A stretch of DNA of 64,000 bases from Sporothrix humicola. Lineage: Eukaryota > Ascomycota > Sordariomycetes > Ophiostomatales > Ophiostomataceae. Shown here one piece after another: positions 12,912 to 23,032 of the stretch; position 1 is the first letter of the stretch; each line of letters starts with the position of its first letter. The notes beneath the pieces are model-generated. The model saw nothing but the letters and a program-made list of their open reading frames with translations. It ran no database searches and was not told the origin of the DNA. The translations under genes were made by a program, and so were the position numbers. The stretch is from NCBI GenBank assembly GCA_021396245.1, contig WNYE01000025.1, forward strand, positions 186,001 through 250,000. Direction: 5' to 3'.

Positions 12912-13961
12912 TTATGCCATGAACGGCACGGGCTTGACGCCCTCCTTCTTCTCCTCGGCCTCGGCCTTGGGCGGGCTGCGGCGCTTGCTGGCGCCAGAGC
13001 CGGCGGCCTGGTAGACCTTGACGCTGTTGATCAGCCAGTAGGCGTCGGTGAAGGCGGCCGTGTTCGACTGCACATAGGCATTGCACGAGCTCGCCAGCGG
13101 CGCGCAGGTGGCGTCCTGGGCCCAGACCTGGCCGGCCCAGTCGCCGCAGAACGTCGTGTCAAAGATCATCTGCTGCGACGCAAAGTACTGGTCAATGTCG
13201 CAGCCGGTGAACATGCCCATGGGCGCGCCGAAGCTCGAGGTGTCGGGCGTGACGCTGGAGTCGGCGAGGGCAGCAGCCTGGGAAGAGCCGCGGGCAAAGA
13301 ACCAGACAGAGATGGCCTGCGAGGTGAGCTCCATGACATAGACACCACCGCCGTTGTCGTTGAAAGCAGGACCGTAGGCATTGGTGGCCGTCGTCTTGAG
13401 CGAGCAGCCCTGGTAGCCGCCATCGGCGCCGCAGTCGACGGTGGAGGCGCTGTTGCTGAACACAGTGCCGCCCGTCGAGCCGGAGTTGCTCATGGTGCAG
13501 CCGGCAGCCGTGTGCAGGGTGATGGCGTTGGTGGACTGGCTGTTGACACCCTCGATAATGTCAATCTCGCCACCACCAGGCCAGTTGGGGCCGAGCGTCC
13601 AAAAGGCAGGCCAGACACCGCAGCCGACAGGCATGTGCTGAATGTCGGCGACGAAGAGACCCTTATCGTAGCCCTTGGTGCTAGTAACACGAGTGGAGGG
13701 GCGGCCCGAGGCCGGGTTTGCCGTCTGGTGGTCGGCACCCAGGTAGACCATGTTGTTGACGTAGCCGGCAAGGCCACTCTGGCTGGCCGTGGCGGCGTCG
13801 ACGTAGTCAACAAAGCCGTTGGTCGGGTCCGAGGCATCAAAGAACTCGAAGCCGCTGAAGAAGTTTGTGCTGTTATAGTTGTCCAGCAGAGTGTAGGAAG
13901 TGGCCTGGGCCGTGGCGGCCAGCAGGGTAGAAGCAAGAGCGGCGCGAGCAACAGACTTCAT
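12912..13961 (-). CDS. secreted GH16 endo-1,3(4)-beta-glucanase
   Basis: Single exon, 349 aa. The frame stays open far upstream to 14378. I chose the ATG at 13961 because it starts a clean signal peptide (MKSVARAALASTLLAATAQA) and the upstream frame is low-complexity leader. The mature protein has the GH16 active-site box GEIDIIEGVN, with Glu132, Asp134 and Glu137 as nucleophile, helper and acid/base. It also has the flanking family signatures VWPAFWTLGPNWPGGG and a C-terminal SVKVY strand. This subgroup hydrolyses beta-1,3/1,4-glucans, as in cell-wall remodelling or plant glucan degradation. The last about 30 residues are unusual: a KRR followed by a Lys/Glu-rich tail (AEAEEKKEGVKP) instead of a GPI signal or binding module. 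A possible TATA box lies about 350 bp upstream. Confidence 0.88.
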   Translation of the reverse strand: MKSVARAALASTLLAATAQATSYTLLDNYNSTNFFSGFEFFDASDPTNGFVDYVDAATASQSGLAGYVNNMVYLGADHQTANPASGRPSTRVTSTKGYDKGLFVADIQHMPVGCGVWPAFWTLGPNWPGGGEIDIIEGVNSQSTNAITLHTAAGCTMSNSGSTGGTVFSNSASTVDCGADGGYQGCSLKTTATNAYGPAFNDNGGGVYVMELTSQAISVWFFARGSSQAAALADSSVTPDTSSFGAPMGMFTGCDIDQYFASQQMIFDTTFCGDWAGQVWAQDATCAPLASSCNAYVQSNTAAFTDAYWLINSVKVYQAAGSGASKRRSPPKAEAEEKKEGVKPVPFMA

Positions 13962-14090
13962 TTTGAACGTTTGTGATGAAGAAGTTGGGAAAAAGTGCAA
14001 AGTGCAGAAAGAGGCAGAAAAGACCAAGAAATCAAAGTTTGAACGAGACCGAGTGTCCAGCACAATGGGTCTTATACCTTTGAGATATGG

Positions 14091-14126
14091 GCTGTCGAGG
14101 CTGTCGAGGCTGTCGAGGCTGTTGAG
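14091..14126. repeat. 9-nt tandem repeat in GH16 leader
   Basis: GCTGTCGAG occurs three times in tandem, followed by GCTGTTGAG and further GTTGAG-like remnants. It lies about 130 bp upstream of the GH16 start, in its presumed leader on the opposite strand. Confidence 0.9.
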
Positions 14127-14310
14127 GCTGTTGTTGAGTTGTTGAGTGGTGAAGTGAGTGGCTCTTTGCTTGTCGATGTTGTCGATTGGTATATGGTACC
14201 GATGTGTTATGTCGATGTTGTCAAAGTGTCGAGTGTTGACCAAAAGAAAGAAAGCAAAGGATGGTTTGGATGGTGAACAGGAAAGGGAAAGACAAGCAGG
14301 GCGAGCTGTC

Positions 14311-14316
14311 TTTATA
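14311..14316 (-). promoter_or_regulatory. candidate TATA box for GH16 gene
   Basis: The minus strand reads TATAAA in the context TTTCTATAAAGAC. It is about 350 bp before the ATG, so the leader would be long, with the 9-nt repeats inside it. Confidence 0.35.
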
Positions 14317-15848
14317 GAAACGAAGGGTTGTCTTGAACAATTTCTAAAAACGGACAATGAAAAGTGAACACAATACACAAAAGAAGCAAAAGAGTCAAAA
14401 AGAGGGAGGCAAGACGTGCCAGACGATGCTCGTCCCTTTCTTTGCTTGCGTTGTGTGGTGTGTGTTGGGTGTGCACGATGGGGCTAGGTGAGCAAACGTA
14501 CACCTTTTCTTGGTGAAAGATTGACAAAAAAGAAAGAAACAAGGGGGCGTGTGGTTCCAGCCACGAAAGGAATGAGAAAAAAACTGTTAAGGAAATCTCC
14601 GTAAGAGGAAAATGAGTGTAAATTCTTGTAAAAGTGACGAAAAGAGAGCATCAAGAAATCCAGAACTTTCAAACTCTGCGAATTCGTATGTCTTTCTTAC
14701 GACTCCATTTCCAGAGATGGCTGAACATGAACGGAAACGGATGGGCGATGTTTTAAAAGACAGTAGCACGGAAGGTAGAAGAGGGTCCGCAGCAGCGTGG
14801 GAAAATATGGGCACTCAAAACATCGGGGACCAGGACGGAAAAAGCAAAGAAAGGAAAGACAGCAGCAGGCTGAGCCCACCAAAAGAACTGTATGAGACAG
14901 CGGGAGGCGGCGATCAGGCCCAGGTGACAGTGGAAAATGCTCTCATAGACAGCAAAAAGAGAGGATAATAGTGGGAAATAGAGGGCGAAAGAAAACAAAA
15001 GTCTAGACGCATTCTGTATGGGCGGCCGCCAGCCAGGCACTGGCATGTAAGTGTTCCTCAATAGGTTGAGCTTGTTGTCTCAGTCGAGGACGACTTGCAC
15101 CAAGAGAACGAATAAACCGCACTAACGGGCGGACCCTCTGTATTTTGGCTCTGCACACTGCAGCGAACCGCGCGCGAGAGGTTGAGAGGCCCAGAGGCCT
15201 TGAGACGAGGCCTTCATCGTCCCTGAATGGGCGAAATATGGAAGTCCCATTGTCGATCTTTCCTTGCAGATGCGGCTGTCGATCGGTGACGATTGGCCTA
15301 GGCGAGTCGCATCCGGAGTCTTCCAGGGTAGTTGTGGGGCCAATTTGACAGGCCTGGCTAAAGAAAGAAGAAACAGGAGAATAAAGAAAGAATACTCCGT
15401 ACGGTATGGAAGACCAGGAGAGGGTGTTCTGCTCTTCAGGTACCAGGGTCTTTGTCGTCATTGGGGAAGATCTTGCCGGAAAGCGACCACACAGTTGCAA
15501 TTCACCGGAGACAGCAAAAGAAAGTCAGAAGAAACAGAACGGACAAGACGGCCAAGCCAATACAGAGTCAAAGGGAAAATGGTCAGGTGGATGGCGTTTT
15601 GGGACAAAGAAACAAATGACAAGACGCGGTGACGCGACTCGTCCAACGTGTTATTCTGTACGGCGTAAAAGAAAGAAAATTTGCAGGACGACGCCTCAAA
15701 AGGTAAGGGCCGTAGCCGCCAAAAGGGGATGGGCGAATAAGAAACCTTGAATAGCGCGCCTGTTCTCCGAAATCCTCAATAAAGAATTTGACGGTAAAGA
15801 GAGAATGAATAAAGGCTGGCCCGAATGCTTCACAAAAAATAAAGGGGT

Positions 15849-15874
15849 TTATTGAGAGTTATTGAGTTATTGAG
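15849..15874. repeat. TTATTGAG direct repeats
   Basis: Three copies of TTATTGAG at 15849, 15859 and 15867, in intergenic DNA just before the TATTGACG decamer repeats at 16041. Confidence 0.7.
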
Positions 15875-16040
15875 CATCGCGTCAAGACCACTCACCAGGA
15901 GCGTGGAAAGCGCGTGGTCTTGCCCCAGCCGTGTTCCTGGAAGAACAAAGCAGAGGGGAACGGAGAGGGTGGTGAGGGTCATGCCTGATGTAAGGGGTAA
16001 TCGTTAAAGAGAAAGAGAACGCAGCAGGAAAAACCCATTC

Positions 16041-16124
16041 TATTGACGGGTATTGACGCGAATTGACGTGTATTGGCCATAGATTGGATGGTGTATTGAC
16101 GCCTCTTTGTTGGACCAACAAAGA
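16041..16124. repeat. decamer repeats plus perfect inverted repeat
   Basis: Four 10-nt units follow one another (TATTGACGGG, TATTGACGCG, AATTGACGTG, TATTGGCCAT), with another TATTGACGCC at 16094. At 16104-16124 is a perfect inverted repeat, TCTTTGTTGG-A-CCAACAAAGA. No gene is adjacent. The TGACG core resembles a bZIP half-site, but this is only a resemblance. Confidence 0.75.
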
Positions 16125-17852
16125 CATCCAGGAACAGGGTCCACTAGGCCATGTCAAAGGAAGTCGAAAGACAGCAAAAAGAAAGAACACCGAGGGCAAG
16201 CCTGAAGTGGTGGGAAAGGCAAATCGAGAAAAAGTGAAGAAAAAAAGAGCAAGCCGTCAAGGAATGCAACTGCACTTGTCTTGCATTCCAACGGTTGCCG
16301 TATCCAGCTTCCGCGAGCGCCACTGTTGAAGAGACTCGTCATTGGGACTGGGAACCATCCGAGCCGTGTCAGCCATCATTTTTGGTAAAGATCGCCAGCC
16401 TTTTGGTGTCTGTGTGCACCTGTGGACGGGCGCTTGGAGCGAGCGAGTCTAGCGCGCATTCCAGAAGACAGGGCGAGGTCGCTAAGCTGTTTGTGGCAGT
16501 TGGGCGTTGAGGCGCAAAAGGCGTTCGAATTCGAGATCCAAGGCTCGTTGGTGAACCGCTTCGGAGTGCATGACGATATTACGGAGATGAGAGTTGCGAT
16601 GGAATATCGAGTTGGGAAAATGAAAGTTGCAAAATTGAATGTCAGGGGCGAGGGAAAGGAATAGGAGATGTTACACCCGCAGACCCGGCATGTATTGGGT
16701 AGGAGCCGCTGGATTTAGAAACCGCGACCGGGTTTTGGGAACGAGCTTCCAGCGAAGCGGAAGGAGCCATATTGCCCGCAAGTATCGAGATCACTCGACA
16801 GCCAATCGTCGTGTTAGTTCTTGCCTAATTTGGAACTTAGCTCCAGGGCACGTCTGGCGCCTCCTACACCCACCAAAATGGAAGGTGACCCCTGAATACA
16901 AAAATAAAATAGGCCTTTGACACTCAAAGACAGAAACAAAAAGAAAACGTGAACAAAAAGAACAGACGTACTTTGTGCGTCCACTGTCCTCAACCACCTC
17001 GAGCGATGATCATTTCTTGTTGCGGAATGTGACCTGCCGCGCGCTGCACTTTGCCTAGGCGTGGCTCCGAGACACCGGGGCACCATCAGCATTCCAGTCC
17101 GGATCGATATTTTCTTTTGCCGGCCAGCATCATCTCGATTAACTTGTTTTGAATGACGGTTGAGGCAATGATCCCGTCTGTCGCAACAGCTGAACATCAC
17201 GAAAATCCCAGGGTCCAAAAGGGACTGAAAGTCTGGACCCGGTGTCAAGTGAAAACGGCCGTTTTGGGAGAACACGATCGATCAACCAGAGATCTACGTC
17301 ATACATCAAAGTCCGTCAAGACCCTCCCGGTGACTCTCCAGTGACTCTACACGTCTACCGAGATCTACGTCTCCAGATGCCCGTCCCGGCAGATGAGGGT
17401 GACGACCCTGGAACGGTCAGAGCTGAAGGGCGAGTGGCAAGTGGTCTAGAATCTCTGGATGTCGATGGAGGTGCGGATGCGGAAAGGACGAAGACAGACG
17501 TTGACTTTCTCCAGCTGGGCAGTTTCTTGTCTCACACCGGCAGACGAATGCAAGAGACCGAGACCAGAAGACCAGAAATTCGGATGCATAGCCTCAAGTC
17601 TGGAGTGCATTGGCATATTCCAAAAGTCTGTGTTGGCATCCCCAGGAAGTCCGAAAGCCTGAGGTCTAAAACCGAGGCCTGGGTATCTCAGCCGTGACGC
17701 GTCTGATTCTCAGAAATGGCTAGCTATCTGTTGGCAGAATGTTGGGACGACGCGTTTGAATGTGAAGCAATTGTGTATCTTCATATTTTGTCTGGCATCT
17801 AGCTATGTATGTGTATGTTGGGTATCTTGGCTTTTTTTTTTCGATTCTCGCG

Positions 17853-19925
17853 TTACTGCCAACTCCGACTCAACAGTTTTTCTTCCTCCGGCCTCGTCTT
17901 GTCATCTTGCGCAATGGCCAGCACCAGCTCGCCAAACAGGCCGTTGGCCCACCCGAACCACGGCCGCGTCCAAATCTGCGGTGCCCAGGTGTCGATGCTC
18001 TCGTGCATGACGCCGTGGCCCCAAGTGGAGTTGAGGAGCAGGTTGAGCTGGCGGGTGACCGTCCGGTCACGGCTGCGGGTGTCGACATCATACGAGTACG
18101 CCGACAACGCCGCCACGACCGACGCCATGGGCCATGCCTTGCCCGGTCCCATATGCGGGCCGCCTACCGACGCAAATCCCTCGGGCTCGCCCCAGGCAAA
18201 GTAGGGATTGGCAGGGCTGAGAGCGAAGCGGCGGGTGTTGTCATAGATTTGGGCGTAGTCGTGATGGTCCCCCCTGCGTGGGCTAGTGACACCCTCAGAT
18301 CCTATCTCTGCGACATGCCCGGCTGCGTCGCCGACTACCGCACGCTTGTTGTAACTGTCATCGCCGTCGTCTTCGACATGCACGTTGCTTGGCCTCATAT
18401 GTCGATCAAAGAATCCAAGCAGGGGAATCGACAGCAGCGACGGAATATTGGCGTCATCCATGAGATTCACGCTACCGTAGCCGTCGACTTCGTAGGCGAA
18501 GATGTCGCCATATTTGCGGTGACGGACGACGGCATCCTTGGCAATGCCGTCACGGACACCTTGGGCGAACTGGCGCATTACTGTCGTAAGGTTTGCGGCC
18601 TTGTGCTGCTGCATAAAGCTCGAGGTGGACGGTAGAGATGCAAGCTTCTGCATAACGACAGACGCTCGCTCCAGCGCTGCCGCCCACATCATGTTGGCCG
18701 GCACCAGGAATTGGAAGATGGTGGCATCGTCCGACGGCCTGAAAGATGTGCGCACCATGCCGTTGGCCACAGTCGGATTTCCGAGGCCGTTGTTGGTCAG
18801 CGTTTCGGACCCGCGGTCTGTCCAGCCCGTGAAAGTGTAGGCGGAATCGAGGACGTGGCCTTCATCGTCGTACATGCCTGAACGCATGGCGCCTGCAGCA
18901 TCTACGGCTGCCTCCACGGCATCGATCCAGCTGTACTTCCCAAAGAAGAAGAAGTCGCCCGTCTTTTCAAAGTACGTGGCCGAGATCTGTAGAAACGACG
19001 CCAGCGAGTCCAGCTCCCATTTGCAGTCAAACACCAGAGTGCGGTCGTACGCCGGGAACGGGTGGTTCTGCGAGTAAGCCGGGTTGTTTGTCGGGTCGAT
19101 GCCGGACTCGCGCGGTGGCTGGAAGCTGTGGCAGTAGGGCGAGATCAAGACATGGCGAGCCTGCATATTGACCAGACCTCTCCAGAGTTGAGCAAGGGTG
19201 GTGCTGTTACTGGTTTCAGTATCTGCCACCAGTAGGTTACTGTAGGACAACATCTGGGCGGCCGAGTCCCGCAGCCACATGGCGTCAATGTCGCCGGTGA
19301 TAATGTAGGTGAGCTCTTCATCTGTCACCGTCTCTTCCTGCGTCTCGGGATCGGTCTTGTTGGCATAGCCGTGCCACTTGACCATGGTATCGAGAGTGTT
19401 TGGGTATGTGTTTTCAAAAAGGCGAAACAGGTCTGGATCGCGGATCGTGGCACGCATGTCGTCGATTAGTGCCTCAAGCGACGACAAATTAAAAGTACGG
19501 CACTGTGGTGGCGGCCGTACGTACGGCAGCTTGTACTTTCCCTCCGAAAAGGGCCCGGGCGTGTTGTAGAGCCGTGTCTCAAAGGGCATACATCCGCCCG
19601 GATACTGGCTATCGTCGGAAGCGTTGAACGGCACATCCGTATATGGGATCATATTCAAGCTGCCGTCGTTGGTGGCAAAGTCGCTGTTGCCGGAGCCTCC
19701 ACGGAGTAATTCGAATGGGGAGTAGCCATGACGGCGATAAAAGATCACCACGTAGCCGAGCAAGCAGACGCCCAAGGCGACACCTATCCTATAGAGAAAG
19801 AGCCGCCGCCACCGTGGGTTGTGCCATCGTGTCGTAAGCCAGTTCTGGAGACTTGGCTTTGAAGAGTCTAGTAGACTAGGAGGTAATGGGGTGAACGAAG
19901 GAAGTGCCGATTGCTCGCTCAACAT
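17853..19925 (-). CDS. GH125 exo-alpha-1,6-mannosidase, Mug157 family
   Basis: Single exon, 690 aa, starting MLSEQSALPSF. Residues about 41-62 form one hydrophobic anchor (LYRIGVALGVCLLGYVVIFY) flanked by basic residues, giving a type II membrane or secretory-pathway protein. The lumenal part has the family signatures GGCMPFETRLYNTPGP, YIITGDIDAMWLRDSAAQ, LVFDCKWELDSLASFL and YEVDGYGSVNLMDDANIPSL of the GH125 (DUF1237, meiotically up-regulated 157) family. GH125 members remove terminal alpha-1,6-linked mannose. A C-terminal SRSWQ-like end follows an acidic Glu-rich tail. Its presence near Mnn10-type and Och1-like transferases, which build alpha-1,6-mannan, is worth noting but not evidence of a cluster. 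Family call is firm; substrate is inferred. Confidence 0.9.
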   Translation of the reverse strand: MLSEQSALPSFTPLPPSLLDSSKPSLQNWLTTRWHNPRWRRLFLYRIGVALGVCLLGYVVIFYRRHGYSPFELLRGGSGNSDFATNDGSLNMIPYTDVPFNASDDSQYPGGCMPFETRLYNTPGPFSEGKYKLPYVRPPPQCRTFNLSSLEALIDDMRATIRDPDLFRLFENTYPNTLDTMVKWHGYANKTDPETQEETVTDEELTYIITGDIDAMWLRDSAAQMLSYSNLLVADTETSNSTTLAQLWRGLVNMQARHVLISPYCHSFQPPRESGIDPTNNPAYSQNHPFPAYDRTLVFDCKWELDSLASFLQISATYFEKTGDFFFFGKYSWIDAVEAAVDAAGAMRSGMYDDEGHVLDSAYTFTGWTDRGSETLTNNGLGNPTVANGMVRTSFRPSDDATIFQFLVPANMMWAAALERASVVMQKLASLPSTSSFMQQHKAANLTTVMRQFAQGVRDGIAKDAVVRHRKYGDIFAYEVDGYGSVNLMDDANIPSLLSIPLLGFFDRHMRPSNVHVEDDGDDSYNKRAVVGDAAGHVAEIGSEGVTSPRRGDHHDYAQIYDNTRRFALSPANPYFAWGEPEGFASVGGPHMGPGKAWPMASVVAALSAYSYDVDTRSRDRTVTRQLNLLLNSTWGHGVMHESIDTWAPQIWTRPWFGWANGLFGELVLAIAQDDKTRPEEEKLLSRSWQ

Positions 19926-20753
19926 GGTGAAGTCTGATAGATATTGCTGTGCGAAGCATGAAATGGAGTGGCTTTTCTAAAGACGTTATATCGAAAAATG
20001 AAAAGGGGGTATCTGTTTATTATTAAAAATCCATAATGTTGAAGAGAATTGTAGGCGATGTATACCAAATGAAGTGAGGTTGATGAAAGTAGACATACGA
20101 GAAAAAGCACGCTTTTCGTGATAGCTGCCACGAGTAAAGAAAAACAGCAAAGAAGGAACTGAGGCGAGTGTCCTGCCCAAATGAGCTTCGGAGGGCAGCA
20201 TCGTGACCGCCTTCGCGTAAGCGATATTTGGTCGCGCCTTCCAGACCTCGCTGCCAAGACAGTTCAATTTACATACAAGACCTTTAGGAGACAGCATCGG
20301 AAAAGGAAAGACCGAGTGCTGGAAGAGGTAGCACGATGCACTGGCAGTGTACACTGGCATGGCATGTGCTGTCGTCTCCCATGATGAGATAAATCCGGGG
20401 AAAGCGTAAGGAAGAAAGGACACAGGGAATGGGTGGAAGGCCATGTGCAAAGGAAGGCGCCTGCTTGATTCCATTTTGCCGGTCGACCTGTCCGGGTTAC
20501 CTTTCCAGGACCAAGCCAAGACCGAACCTTTTTGTGGTATTCTGCCAGTCTCTTTCTCTGAATACCTTCACTTCCCGATGGTGGCTGCTTCATTTATTCG
20601 GGAAATAAAGAAGAGTTCTTGGCAAGGAAGAGGTTGTCAGTCAACGTTGTGTACCCGGTTGCCGAGAGAATGGTCCATTCGAAAGAGAAAAAAACGTATA
20701 TTCTATTATCCGTCTATGTGTACATTAATCGTAACTTCGTTTTTGACATATGT
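19926..20753. other. GH125 promoter and GNAT 3' flank
   Basis: About 830 bp with no gene. It contains the upstream region of the GH125 gene and the downstream region of the GNAT gene, both on the minus strand. No distinct element recognised. Confidence 0.4.
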
Positions 20754-21272
20754 CTATGGCAGCGTTCTCCGATAAAAGACCGTCTCATTGATGGGCGTGT
20801 CGTAGTAGGCCTCCGTCTCTGAAAAGCCCAGTTTTGTGTACAGCCGCCGCGCCGGTGTCATCGACTCGAGCGTGTCCATGACGACTTCCGTGTATTTTCG
20901 AGAAATGGCTTCGTCCAGAGCGCGCTTGGCCAGCGCCTCGCCGAGGCCGGTGCCGCGCGCATCAGACCGGACGTACAGGCGTTTAAGCTCGCAGCGACTT
21001 TCGGCGCCTGGGCCAGGTAGCGGGCGCACGGCGACACATCCAGTGGCTTTTCCTGAGGGAGCCCTCGCGATCAAGAGAGCCCCTTGCGGCGGGGCATACT
21101 TGCCCGGCAGACCGGCGAGCTCTTGCGCAAACGACTGGTAGGCGAGGTCGATGCCGAGGCTGTTTGTGTATTCCAAAAAAAGCTCTGCAATGTCCTGAAG
21201 GTCTTTTTCAGACGTGGCAAAATCGATGGAGAAGGGGGGTGTCGCTGTGCCACCGTTCTGTATGTCTGCCAT
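20754..21272 (-). CDS. GNAT-family N-acetyltransferase
   Basis: Single exon, 172 aa from the ATG at 21272. An in-frame ATG-less extension reaches 21326, but MADIQNGG is the natural start. The acetyl-CoA-binding motif A is visible: CELKRLYVRSDARGTGLGEAL (Arg106-Gly-Thr-Gly-Leu-Gly111). It is followed by motif B, MTPARRLYTKLGFSETEAYY, ending in a beta strand with VFYRRTLP. Size and layout match small stand-alone GNAT acetyltransferases of fungi and bacteria. The acceptor substrate cannot be read from the sequence. Confidence 0.8.
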   Translation of the reverse strand: MADIQNGGTATPPFSIDFATSEKDLQDIAELFLEYTNSLGIDLAYQSFAQELAGLPGKYAPPQGALLIARAPSGKATGCVAVRPLPGPGAESRCELKRLYVRSDARGTGLGEALAKRALDEAISRKYTEVVMDTLESMTPARRLYTKLGFSETEAYYDTPINETVFYRRTLP

Positions 21273-21759
21273 TATTGAGGGGTCACTCTGACGCACGTCG
21301 CTGAAAATCGCTGAAAATGAGTGCAAGTGAGTGAGTATGAGTCGAAATGTGTGGGAATTTACGACGTTGAAAAAAGGCTTATTTTGACGCCCCTAAGACT
21401 GGCGCGATTTCGGATTTTGGCAGACAGCGGCTTGTCGGGCTTTAGCTCCACGCAGCCTGGCAGTCTGCTGTAATGCGACGGCAAGTCCCGAGTGATACTG
21501 TACCTGAATTCTTTGTCCAATATGCCGTACTTTCGATTGTAGACAGATGCAGGAGTGGCTTTGCGAGATATGAACGACTTGTCTGTTCAGTTTACGTCTG
21601 TAGGACCTGCCTTCTAGTACCTGGCCGTGTATGTTGCCATATCCACCATATGCACTTCCTGCGTCTACAAGATCCGTTGAAGATAAAGAGTGACCAAAAT
21701 ACAACAATAAAAAAAAAACATAAAAGAAGTGCTGAATGCCAGCAGACCACAGCACACAA
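21273..21759. other. short intergenic region, GNAT promoter side
   Basis: About 490 bp with no gene. It contains the GNAT upstream region and the R3H gene 3' flank, including an A-rich run near 21710. Confidence 0.4.
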
Positions 21760-23032
21760 TCACGCAGCCTCAAACAGCTCCCACATCGGCCGCGGTATTA
21801 AGATGGGGCCAGCACCCGACCGGATTGCCTCGTCGCGCAGCGAAACATACACAACACGGGATGTGTCGATATTAGTCGACTGTGAGGTGAGGCCGTAGTA
21901 GTCGGAAAGCGAGTGTGCAATCCAGCGTCTACGTTGTTAGTGGGAACATTCAAATAATACGAAGGTGGACTTTGACTCACTTAAACGATCCCGTCTCGCC
22001 GTCGCCAAGGGCATCGAACAAAATGCCACTATCGACCGGCTGGTTGCCGACCTCGCGGTGCGCGCGCTTCCACGAGGCCTGGGCCTCCTTCTCGACGAGC
22101 GTGCGCCGGCCCACAAAGACGAGCTCCTCGTCGTCCTGGTCGGAGACGGCGTAGGTGTCGCTGGCGGACGGGTCCGACGGAATGTCGCTGTGGGAAGTGA
22201 CCGACAGAGAGGCGGTGGCCTCGACGAGCTCCGTTTCGGCATCTTCTCCTTCTAGGGCCCGGCGGGCCGCCTCGGCAGCAAACACGTATTGGCGCACCGG
22301 CTCTTCGAGCGCGCGCACCCACAGCTTGATGGTCTCGGACTTTTTGACGGCCTGGCGCAGGTCGCGCGTCACCATGCCAAACGTCGGAGACGACGACGTG
22401 GCCGACGTCGCAGATGATGCGGAGGCGGAGGTCGCCTTTGGCGACTTCTTGCCCTTCTTTGACTTCTTCGACTTCTTTGGGGTGCCGGAAACACCCGCCT
22501 GCTGGGCCACCAGCAGCTTGCGCCGCGCAACCGCCTCGGCCGCCTTGCGCTCATTCACCATCTCCCGTAAGCCGCGGTCCCAGAACTGCGCCAGGTGGTA
22601 CGGCAGGTTGTAGTGCACCGTGTGCGTCGGCCGCACCTCCCAGTCGCTCGGCAGCGGCGGCTGCGCATTCGGCACGCCCAGCAGCCGGTCGTTTTCCCAC
22701 CGGCGCCGCTGCCGGCTGCCCTCCTTGCCCTTGAGCAGCATCTCGCGGCGGCGCTGGCTGTCGCGCTGCGAGTGCCGCCGGCGGAGCGCCGCGAGGCGGG
22801 CCGTGGGGTTGTCGAGGTCCTCCTCGACTTCATCCTCGGCCAGGCCGGTCAAGACAAGACGGCGCTGCCTCGGCTGGACCGGATCATCGAGAGGAATCGA
22901 CAGGGGCTCGCCGGTGCCCCTAGCATCCGGCGACACGCCGAGCGACTCCAAGATGCTGCGCGTCCATTCTTCCGTGTGGTGGAGCTTCTCCTCGAGCTCG
23001 ACCGGCGGGCCTCTCTCAAAAGCAGTCGCCAT
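21760..23032 (-). CDS. R3H-domain protein with R3H-associated N-terminal domain
   Basis: Two exons, 23032-21981 and 21928-21760, with a 52-nt intron (GTGAGT...CGTAG), give 406 aa. The N-terminal half (ELEEKLHHTEEWTRSILESLG, and the Arg-rich RRRHSQRDSQRRREMLLKGKEG, then THTVHYNLPYHLAQFWDRG) matches the R3H-associated N-terminal domain of fungal proteins. A Lys-rich segment (KKSKKSKKGKKSPK) follows at about residue 190. The R3H motif itself is completed only by splicing: Lys351-Arg352-Trp-Ile-Ala-His356, then SLSDYYGLTSQS. R3H domains bind single-stranded nucleic acid. It shares a 1.6 kb divergent promoter with DDB1. Role in the cell unknown. Confidence 0.85.

Larger units (their letters stand above)
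13962..17852. other. intergenic region with GH16 promoter and short repeats
   Basis: No gene found in 3.9 kb. Near 14.0-14.4 kb lie the GH16 leader, a 9-nt tandem repeat and a TATA-like box on the minus strand. At 15.85-16.12 kb are repeated TTATTGAG and TATTGACG elements followed by a perfect 21-nt inverted repeat. A direct repeat of GAGATCTACGTC occurs near 17.29 and 17.36 kb. The remainder is unremarkable. Confidence 0.45.
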
